This document shows positions 55,813-64,000 of a DNA stretch of 64,000 nucleotides, piece by piece. The number at the start of each line of letters is the position of its first letter. The stretch's first letter is position 1. Below the pieces are notes generated by a model, which was not told where the DNA came from, ran no database searches, and worked only from the letters and a program-made list of their open reading frames with translations. The DNA is from Knufia peltigerae (taxonomy: Eukaryota > Ascomycota > Eurotiomycetes > Chaetothyriales > Trichomeriaceae). The position numbers and the translations under genes were made by a program. The stretch lies in contig JAPDRN010000045.1 of NCBI GenBank assembly GCA_030247855.1, positions 1-64,000 on the forward strand, read 5' to 3'.

Positions 55813-57248
55813 GGTGGCTGACTTGTTTGTGATGTTATCTGTTTTTAATTATTGGGTGTTGTGTATACTGCGTATGTGAGAGTCAATCAAGATGTTTTGG
55901 TTGTTTCAGTTGCAGAGTGTGAGTTTTCGTGTTGACTGTACACGTCTCTCTTTTGTTCTTGCAGATACCGGTTCCTCAGAGGTTACATGGTCTATATATA
56001 TATAGATCTACTCCGTACCATACCTGTACTTTAGTTACCTAGGTTTGCACAAGTATGTATTGTGCAAGCGAAGGCGACGTCCTTGCGTCCACTCACATGA
56101 CCGCATTTTGTTCTGCCTCGGTTTAAAAATAGCACCGATAAACTTTTCCACTAGTACAATATAGTATTAGTGCAACAATTCCCTGGACCCTTTTTTTCCT
56201 TCTAGAACTACTCAGTACTCCCCGTCCTATTTATTTCATTCCATCCGACCAACTTTGTCACTGCCAACAATGCCCACACTATTCCTCTTATGATGTCGGC
56301 GCAACAGTCAAGTTTCGATCTTCGCCGCTTAATTACGCGACCTTGGAAGAACTGAACCTCGGAGGAAAGGAAAATACGAATACGTGGTTTTACTGTCCTC
56401 CGTACAGTGTCCGTCCTCCGAGGGCCCAATGGATACCTACCTAGGTTGGTAGGGTATTCAACCTCCGATTACTCATCGTTTGCTCTATGGACTTTGAGGA
56501 TACAGCCTTTCATCACCACCTAATAGGTACGGATCTGGTAGTACAGCCAAGAAACCACTTACAGTATATTCACGGTCCCTTCTGTTTGTGGGCTCTGCCA
56601 CTTCACATGTCTGTTCCTCTTTTTGTCACGGGGAATTCCTACTCCGTAAATGCCGTGGTGAGGGGGGGGGATTATTAACAGTTATGTCCTAAGTCCATGG
56701 AGAAAACCTCGCTGTCGTTTGTACACATTTTTGCTTTTTTGAGGCCTCCCGTCAACTCAAGTCAAGCCAAGCGGTAAAACGTGTAATTGAACTGACGAGC
56801 GCGGTGGAGGGAATGTGTGATTTCAAACTGCCCGAGACGAGTGCGTGATGGATGATCTAGATACACAGCAAAGATTGGGAAGACTCTAAATGACGCAGAT
56901 AACGTTTCAAATTTGTCCAGAGTACGGATGGAATGTTCATCTGAAATAAAAAAAGGCCAAGGCTATGGAAGACTTGACTAGGCTGGTCCCTCCCCGTTTT
57001 TTTTTCCCTTAAAGTCCGAGTTGTTAGTTCCCAAGGGAGTCGTGACAGTCTTCTAGTGTGCTGAATGTCTTCTGTAGGTCCATCATCAACTTTCGGGAGG
57101 GTGTCACCGCTAGGGCCTTCCGCACACGCATAGGCATACTCGTCTTACTCGTATACGTTCTCCCAGCATGACCTTGACTCGATAAATAGTCACCTACATC
57201 GGAACCAGCGCGATAAATGTTGCCGTATGGAGTTGAAGATATTCTCTT
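55813..57248. other. Intergenic region, 1.4 kb
   Basis: Upstream of the small protein and downstream of PRP39. It is rich in the recurring words: TACTCCGTA at 56009-56017 and 56640-56648, ACCTAGGT at 56037-56044 and 56439-56446. A TA run lies near 55993-56004. No gene seen. Confidence 0.6.
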
Positions 57249-59461
57249 TTATGAATATCTGATTGGAGGCGGCTGGATTGATAAGGGGTTAGCGAGGACA
57301 TAAGCTGACTCATCTTTGAATATCACTGACCTGTCCATTGGCAAATGCACCAGCCTTGGTTGGGTCAATCGCGGTTTGGACCCTCGATGATTTCTGTACT
57401 GACAAAGGCCCATTGATTTCCCGGTCGAGGTTCATATACTCTTTGGCGGCGTCTTTCGTGCCTCGGTCAAGAAGATATTTCATGTATATTGCCACCAGCT
57501 CCTGCACGGTCGCTTCAGGCAAAGTGCCCTTGGTCATGATTTCATCGACAACTTGCTTGATTTGGTCTTGTTGAATCTGCTCAGAACCATCAATTGCAGG
57601 TTGATCTATTTCAAAGCGCAGATAAGCTGTCCAGAATTCTGGGCTTTGTTGGTAAAACTGCCGGTTCTTCTGGAACAGCTGTCGAGCTTCGTCAGTAGAC
57701 CCTTTGAGCTTCCATAACGCCTTGGCCCATTCAGCAACCAGAGCTGCTTTTGCTGAGGTGTCAATCTGTGACTCAATCTGAGACTGGTAGACCGCAACTG
57801 CTGCATCCAGGCCTGAGTGGCGACGGGTGCAATTTGCCAACGAAACTATCGTTTCCACATGACCCGGGAGATTCACCAAGATTGCCTCATGAATGTCCTT
57901 GGCCACATCGACACGACCAGTCATTTCTTCAAAATAAGCATACTGGAGTCGGGTTTGAGGAAGGGCTATCGGAACAAAGAAGCATGATGCTCTCTGATAG
58001 ATGTTCCGAACTTCCTCTTCCTTCCCTGGTTGACCCAACATCCACCTGGCATATCGCAACCAGAACTCATCGTGTTGAGCGCATGTGACCAAACATCGCT
58101 CATACAAGAACTGGGTGCGGGTGTAGTCGCCTTCACCCTCCTCGAAGTCGAGGTACTTGCGCCAATTGGTAACCTGGGCCTCATCCAGGTCGGTAACGTG
58201 GAAATATGGCCGCTTGATCTCAGACTCATAGGTCCATCTCTTCGTGGTTTCATTCTGTGTCCGTCGGAAGATTTCGAGATGGTAATTATCAATGCGCGAT
58301 CGGAGCTCTCTTTCGACTTCGGCTGGGGATCGGCCAGCTTTGTACCCAGCACCTTCATTTTCAATATCCATCTGGAGTTGAGTCAGAGTACCAGGAGGAG
58401 CGATAGCAGTCAGCGGGCGAGACTGAGCCCACTGCCGATACTTCTCGAAGTATCGGGCGTACTGGTGCATGGGAATATGAATAATCCGACCCAAAATGGT
58501 GAATATTCGGTCTTGGGACTCCATTCGTTCCTCGAACTCGATATACTTGTCCCAGAATGGATGAGAAAGGAAGTCCAGACCAACGCATGCAGCACCTCGC
58601 TCAAAGAGCCTATTATTGGGGTGTTAGTATGAACGAATTGTGACGCCAGGGATCAGGAGAGGGAAACAGAGGGTGCAAACAGGTGTATGTACGTGACGTG
58701 ATGATGATCCTTCAATCATTTTGCAGCAACAGGTGTAATTCCTTGTACGCAGAAAGAATGGGCACAAAAGGCCTCCTCGTATCGGGCAAATAGCAAATCA
58801 AAGCACCTGACTGACGACTTGTGAGAAGCAACTCCAGCAGGGAAATTTGGCTTATGACGATTCTCACCAATCTTTCGATGGCCATCGTCGTTTCATCCAA
58901 TCCAGCTAATGGTTGTGTCGTGTGCTATGTTTAGGTCTTTCAACGAGAGGGGATGTGTCTCTTGTATACTTACTCTCGAATGATGTCGGCTTCGTGGCTG
59001 GTTTCGGTCTTGAAGGAGCAATAGTTCGTCCAAAGATCTACTGAGTTGGTGATGCTTGCGACGCCTCGTTCATAAACCTGTCACAATATGAGTACATCGT
59101 CTTTCATTCAACCAGATGCGTTCCATACCATTTCCGCTGCCTCGGTCCCAGCTATCGAGAACTCGAGGTCGGCATATTTCTTCCAGTACCCGAAGAACAA
59201 GGGGAATTTGGCGAGAAATCGGTCGTAGGTGCCCCGTACCGTCGTTATGGCCTGAGAGCTCGAGTTTCTGTTTATTCCCCCCTCTAACGCTTCGGCGGTC
59301 CGAACGAGTTTCTCCCAGATCTCGAAGTTGTCTGGATCGTCGTTCTGTAGGTTTGCAATTAGCGGAGTCTTGTCGCAGACTTCCTGAGGGCATCTCACCA
59401 CTTCCGCCAGGAGCTTTCGCAACTCTGCGTTCTCCTCATCATTTCCACCATATACATCCAT
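57249..59461 (-). CDS. PRP39: Pre-mRNA-processing factor Prp39
   Basis: Multi-exon gene starting MDVYGGNDEENAELRKLL at 59461. HAT repeats (half-TPR, with W/Y-x-x-Y/W and E positions) cover nearly the whole length: FEIWEKLVRTAEALEG, FPLFFGYWKKYADLEFSIAG, DLWTNYCSFK, HPFWDKYIEFEER, VTNWRKYLDFEEGEGDYTR, DEFWLRYARWMLGQ, RLQYAYFEEMTGRVDVAKDI and SPEFWTAYLRFEIDQP. The long central exon ends AGAFANGQ at a GTCAGT donor; joining to an acceptor before 57270 gives the short end PPPIRYS with a stop at 57249. If that intron is not used, the frame stops at 57310. Prp39 is a U1 snRNP protein, nuclear, acting in 5' splice site recognition. The window also holds PRP28, which removes U1. Confidence 0.9.
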
Positions 59462-59884
59462 TTGGCCGCAGCCTGCACTTCGAGATATGCGGGCACCGGT
59501 AGGGAGAGAGGGCGGTTAATCTATCAGGCTAGAGCGGATTTGTGAAATCAGCCCGGCGGGAACACAGAGATTGAAGCCTAAAAAAATAAACCAGAGGAAG
59601 AAGTACGGAGTATGAGATGAGCTGGAGCTGAAATCGAGCAGGCTGGAAAAGCGATCCCAAAGATTTCCACGGCGCCAAGTCTGCAGAGCAAATCAGGTTG
59701 CGGCAGCGACTTGCACTGCATCTGCCTCAAGCAATCTTCAAGTCCCAACTCAAATTAACTTACTCATCACTCACTCACGATTACCTACGCGCAGCTGGGA
59801 TACACTTCCCTTTTTTTCGAGTAGTTTTTACTACATTGAATCCATCATCTGTTGTTGTCTTGATTAGAACGATATTTTCTAGCC
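59462..59884. promoter_or_regulatory. Divergent promoter, PRP39 / mL59
   Basis: 423 bases between opposed ATGs of a splicing gene and a mitochondrial ribosome gene. It holds TACGGAGTA (reverse of TACTCCGTA) at 59604-59612. Confidence 0.6.
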
Positions 59885-60584
59885 ATGGCCGAGGCCGTGC
59901 GGGCAATGGCACCGTCCTCTTTGAAGCTGCCCAAGCGGTTACTCGACTTTTTCGCTCGATATCCTCCTGAACTGTATTCTGCCAGAGTGACTGGAGTGAC
60001 GATACCTATCACCCGAAAGGCAGCCAAAGAGGCTGCGATCGCCCGGAATGCTGAGAGCTCAGCCGCAGCACCGGAGCAAACCAGTCAAACTGCGTCAGCA
60101 ATCACCGTAACATCAGACGAACTGGCACCTCCTACACCTACACCTACACCTCAGTCCTCATCTACAGCAAATAGTCTCCCACCGAACCCATTCTTACCGA
60201 GAAAAAACTTTGTTACAGGAAAATGGGCGGGCGCGAAGATCGGACTCCGGCGGCAAGCAGAGCTAGTTAAGTTGGCAAAGGAATGTCAAATAGAAGAGTT
60301 GTTACCTCCCGGTCGCAAATCGACGGCATTCAAGCAGTCACGTTTACTCGAACGAGGCCTCGCTGTGAGAGGTACGGGTGTAGGCCAGAAGGTTAAGGGA
60401 CATCAATGGGAACGACATGTTGGAGCCACTTTAGAGAAGAGGAGGACTGCCATGGAAAATATGCCAGAGCTCATCAACGAGTGGAAGAGGGTAAGTGTAC
60501 ACGATAGGTTCGATCAATCACCTTTGCTAATACTTTTGCGTACAGCGTGGCCATGGCAGGGGCTGGAAGAAATACCCGAAATAA
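59885..60584 (+). CDS. MRPL25: Mitochondrial large-subunit ribosomal protein mL59 (MRPL25)
   Basis: Two exons (59885-60490, 60546-60584) encode 214 residues; the short last exon gives RGHGRGWKKYPK and a stop. Family marks: LPKRLLDFFARYPPELYS at the start, LPPNPFLPRKNFVTGKWAGA, LRRQAELVKLAKECQIEELL and PPGRKSTAFKQSRLLERGL, followed by KGHQWERHVGATLEKRRTAMENM. A Pro/Thr linker (PPTPTPTPQSSS) splits the early part, longer than in yeast. mL59 is a fungal mitochondrial 54S protein; targeting information would lie in the N-terminal helix. Reading straight through the intron would give a false 292-residue protein. Confidence 0.92.
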
Positions 60585-61099
60585 GATCGCGGTTTTACAA
60601 GTGCGAAGGAACTGTTCAAGGTTCAATTTTGAACTTGTTAATATCTGTTCTCCGAAGATCTTTCTCCTACTGGCCTACTGGCGGAGTTCAAGCACACCAG
60701 ACACAAAAGGCGGCATCTGCGCCGCCAAACAGGACATATTTGTTGTCCTGCAGAACCTCGTGATCTCCTAAAAGGAAGGTGATCACTGTATATATGTTAT
60801 AAATTCAGCCACCGTGGAAAGAATCGGATGGAGTGTCTCCATCGATGTGGTGTTGTACCATAGACCAATGATAGAGACGGTCGCAATAGAACTCAGCGGC
60901 TCTAGTGTATATTTTGAACTTGTAACATCATTTCGAAATGATGACGATCATTCTGTCAACAGTCAGATGGTCCTATACTCGCCACGTTTGTTTCATTTGC
61001 TGCCTTCGATGCCTCCATTGTGAACTGCATATGTGATCTCAGGTGCATGCGAGTCAAAGCGAGCGCAAGCCAGCAGGGTGGTAAGGTCTGACTCTGTGG
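60585..61099. other. Convergent 3' region (mL59 / MFS transporter)
   Basis: 515 bases. Nothing recognised. Confidence 0.5.
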
Positions 61100-62681
61100 C
61101 TATATCAATTTTCGGCAGTTTCTTTGCTTGACCAGAGTAATCCAAAGACATATGAGCAAGCATGCTCCCACTAACATCACAAACCCGCTGAAAAGCTGCA
61201 GTCCGAGATAGTTGCGTCCATGGTCACTGATGAGGGCGCCGGCAATCGGACTTCCGATCAGAGAGGCCGTGGCACCGATCGCTTGGGCCATTCCGAGACG
61301 AGCCCCCAGAACTTTCGGATCAGGACAAACGACCGGGAATATACTTGGTGGTAGCGGAATGAGAGCGCCACTGAATCCACCTGCAATAGGAATGAGTTCA
61401 AGGTTTTGGTAAATAGGCTACGCGAGGAACAGGTCGACATACCGTACAATGCTGCATAAGCAAAGAAGGAAGCAACATCATGGATCCCAGCCCAGGCCAG
61501 ACACATGATGGCAGAGATCGTGCCACAAGTGAGCCAAGGAATCATGACGCCGATTCGAGAAGCAACGAAAGCTGCTAGAAGACGTCCAAAGATTGAAACA
61601 GCTTGAGCAACCACAATCGTGTAAAGTGACAAGGACCGAGACATACCCAGCTTGACCTGGCCGTAGCTGGGTATGTAGATGAACGGGACCATGTAGCCGA
61701 AGAAGAGCTAAGGCGGATCGGATCAGCCATCGTCACGTCACGTTTGAAGTTTTGGCAAATTTCATCGCGACTTACAAAGAAGCATGAGAAACTGTAGAGC
61801 CAGAAAGGCAGATCTTTGAAAGCTGCTTTGTCGAAAAGTTTTCGAGCAGTACCACTGCTGATATCGCCAGTATTACCGGCTCCCCATAGGAGCAGTGGAA
61901 ATGCAATCAGGTATGACGCTACCATGATGAAACCCATTACCCTGACTGTCCAGCCAAAGCCGACCGAGTCGATCAAAGAGTCGAATATGATGGTGTAGAT
62001 TATACCGCCTGGTCCATGATCAATCAGTGATGGCGAATGCTTGCAAACAGAACCAACGTACCAAATGGAGCACCACAAGTGACAATGCCCAATGCTATAG
62101 CACGACGCTTGGAAAATGAACGACTGGTCAGAGCGATGCCAGGGACGTACAAGACCCCCGTCCCTAGACCCAAACAGATGCCTTGTGCCAACATTATTTG
62201 GTAATATTTTGTTGCCAGACTCAACATCATAAGACCAAAAGATGACAAAGCGGCGCCCCCAAACAACATGGAACGGTAATAACCCAGGTCAAACAAAGGC
62301 CCAGAGATAACGCCAACCACTATCAAAAGATAGGTAGAAACGGTGCCAATCCAAGAAATCGTCGAAGCCGATTCACCCGGCAACATATTCAGAAGGTAAT
62401 AACTTTGGAATATACCAAAAGCAAAGGTCGTACCCCTTTCGTCAACGTATCAGCTCCCGCTTGAACCAGAGCGTCGAGGTGACATACCAGGCATTGAAAA
62501 AAACCAGCCAACAACCGACCACCTGGAGCCAAGCTCTCAGACCTCCATCTGGAGGGTTCACCGGTGGTGGAGGTGGAGGAATAATGGCCTTTTCCTCATA
62601 GCCAAAGTCACTCGGGTTGCTCGAGTTGACTGGGAGAGTTTCGATACCGAGTTTTGAGACTTCGCTGTTTGGTTTTTCCAT
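61100..62681 (-). CDS. MFS transporter, monocarboxylate (MCT/MCH) type
   Basis: Multi-exon gene starting MEKPNSEVSKLGIETLP at 62681; the frame upstream opens only with GTG. The opening motif PPDGGLRAWLQVVGCWLVFFNAW is the signature [D/E]GGxxAW-like start of fungal monocarboxylate-porter homologues. Helices follow: ISWIGTVSTYLLIVVGVISGP, ALGIVTCGAPFG, GFGWTVRVMGFIMVASYLIAFP, LPFWLYSFSCFF, LYTIVVAQAVSIFGRLLAAF and the last exon GARLGMAQAIGATASLIGSPI. It ends TLVKQRNCRKLI. About 12 helices in a membrane. Despite the name, fungal members often carry riboflavin or unknown metabolites, so the substrate is open. Introns are short, with standard ends. Confidence 0.85.
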
Positions 62682-63637
62682 ATCGAAGGAAGCTGGAGAC
62701 GACGGAGCCCGAGGATCCGTAACGACTCTAATCACCCACCGCCAGGTTCAGCGCACTGTTCGGTCACCTATATATGAAGGACAGCGACGCAAGAAACAGG
62801 CCATTGAGAGTTTTGTAGTAGGTCTCTGTGTTGATATGGCCAAATTCTGGGGGATTTTGGGCGGGAAGAATTTGCTCCAAAGAAGGTATCAAATAAGCAA
62901 CGGCAATTCAGCAGCAATCGGACTCGCACATTAGGCGACCTAGGGCGTGGAAAGATCTGTACGAATCCGCAATGGCAAACACCACATTCCGCCTTTCGTC
63001 AGGAAGGACTTCAGCGCCCCCTCTGTAGCAGTGCAGAAAAAAATACCGAGGCCTACTCGCAAGGGCCAGTAACAGAACAGGAACAGCCCAGGGACAGCAT
63101 TATAAATCGGATCTACGGTGCCGTGAGTGGGGAAAAGCGAAGAGTTGATGGGGGAGAGTGACATTGTTGATCAAGAATGGCGTGCTGGCTAACCAGTAAC
63201 CCGGCGTTGCTCGCCTTCGCATGGAAAACGTTCCGGCATTCAAGACATCCGTTCGTTGTAACATTGTCGTAGTAGTTGATAAATAGCTTCATCAGGGCGT
63301 CCAGAAGTTGACTCATCTTGCAGTTGTCAATGTCGTCGTTGAAGTCCATCTCCATACGAGACAATGGGGGGAGAAGCGGCTCCTTTGCGTTTCGGCAAAA
63401 ATACCTTATGCAGGGAACATGGTCCTTAGCACTAGCACTGCTCCGTATACCGTACTCGTACTCGTACAACCCAAGTAGTTCACCGACCAAGGTACGGAAT
63501 ACCATGATGCCTCACATTTTCTTGAATCTTCGCAGCGACTATGTGAAAATCCTTAGTGCACAAGGTGATCGATCGTGTTCGAAACAAGAAGCGCACCACC
63601 CTAGATGGGTATGGAGTGCTGGTAGTCATGATCGTGA
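62682..63637. other. Intergenic region between MFS transporter and SDR gene
   Basis: 956 bases, both flanking genes on the minus strand. A 130-codon ATG frame at 63113-63505 lies here; its composition is not convincing and no family is recognised. Promoter of the MFS gene lies at its left end. Confidence 0.5.
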
Positions 63638-64000
63638 TCACAGACCGACTGCCCTACCGATCCCGGGACTTCTCACTTCCAACACCTTCATGGTCTGCTC
63701 GAACACTTTAATTTGTGCCCGCTCTCCGACATCTTGCTCGACCCATTCTGCAACCTTTTGGTTTTCTCCATCACTCATAAAGTGTCCATGAGATGTTGGC
63801 CCGGCATTAGCCCCTAGGACGAGCGTCCGAGACCCGACCTCGGTTGATCGTGCAAACATCCAGCGCATTACGCTGTCAATGATCCTGGCGGGCAGACTCG
63901 CTTCTCGTGCAAATGAAGAATGGCTCATCCCAGGGTTGACCAAGTTGATCACTACTGGCACCATGGACGTTGTTTTATGGCCCCCGAGACGCTTGACCAA
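63638..64000 (-). CDS. Short-chain dehydrogenase, retinol-dehydrogenase-like, 5' part beyond window
   Basis: The last 120 or so residues of an SDR; the N-terminal Rossmann part and YxxxK site lie off the right edge. What remains has VVINLVNPGMSHSSFAREAS (the NPG turn after the catalytic helix, as in RDH12-like fungal SDRs), then FARSTEVGSRTLVLGANAGP and SHGHFMSDGENQKVAEWV. It ends SPGIGRAVGL. Such fungal enzymes use NADP(H) on varied carbonyl or alcohol substrates; specificity cannot be judged from the tail. Confidence 0.85.
   Translation of the reverse strand: MVKRLGGHKTTSMVPVVINLVNPGMSHSSFAREASLPARIIDSVMRWMFARSTEVGSRTLVLGANAGPTSHGHFMSDGENQKVAEWVEQDVGERAQIKVFEQTMKVLEVRSPGIGRAVGL

Noticed and set aside
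60490..60763. Read-through extension of mL59 to 292 residues
   Set aside because: A GTAAGT donor and TACAG acceptor give the family's RGHGRGWKKYPK ending; the read-through tail has no family resemblance.
63113..63505. 130-codon ATG frame between the MFS transporter and SDR genes
   Set aside because: No recognised motif, no intron logic, and unconvincing composition; left as intergenic.
1..64000. Transposon, CRISPR array, viral insert or secondary-metabolite core gene
   Set aside because: I found no transposase or reverse transcriptase, no spaced repeats of CRISPR type, and no PKS, NRPS or terpene synthase.

Overview
The window is 64 kb of nuclear DNA from a filamentous ascomycete (Pezizomycotina). 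The evidence is: short GT-AG introns (42 to about 90 bases) with CTAAC/CTGAC branch sites; two Zn(II)2Cys6 regulators; an eisosome Pil1 protein; a polycomb-type KMT6/EZH2 protein; and spliceosome, kinetochore and ribosomal genes of fungal type. A black-yeast or other Eurotiomycete-like genome would fit, but I cannot fix the order from sequence alone. I see no rRNA, CRISPR array, virus or intact transposon.

Left part (1-30 kb), mostly housekeeping and developmental genes: an SRR1-domain protein; a glutamine-rich regulator with two related DUF8032-like modules, a candidate MedA/Ren1/Acr1-type developmental regulator rebuilt here as five exons; eisosome PIL1; a KMT6 histone methyltransferase carrying an unexpected Cys6 cluster; a WDR6/Rtt10 tRNA-modification partner; an intron-containing tRNA-Val(UAC); an Old Yellow Enzyme family oxidoreductase; ribosomal protein uS17 (RPS11); and the kinetochore scaffold Spc7/KNL1.

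Middle part (30-42 kb): a large FUSC/ArAE-like membrane protein, a bZIP factor, a Zn2Cys6 factor, the spliceosomal helicase Prp28 and a small ABM-like hypothetical protein.

Right part (43-55 kb), an apparent sugar-use cluster: an MFS sugar transporter divergent from a Zn2Cys6 regulator, an intracellular-type GH2 beta-mannosidase, a Gfo/Idh/MocA oxidoreductase and a divergent PhyH-type dioxygenase. A CGG-N7-CCG element with nearly the same spacer lies in the transporter/regulator promoter and in the beta-mannosidase promoter. Extra CGGTTCGG copies lie between the oxidoreductase and the dioxygenase. This makes a candidate regulon, and it is the most system-like structure I found.

The far right (55-64 kb) holds a small conserved-looking protein, Prp39, mitochondrial ribosomal protein mL59, an MFS monocarboxylate-type transporter and a short-chain dehydrogenase cut by the window end. 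Two short words, TACTCCGTA and ACCTAGGT, recur in noncoding DNA far more than chance would suggest.
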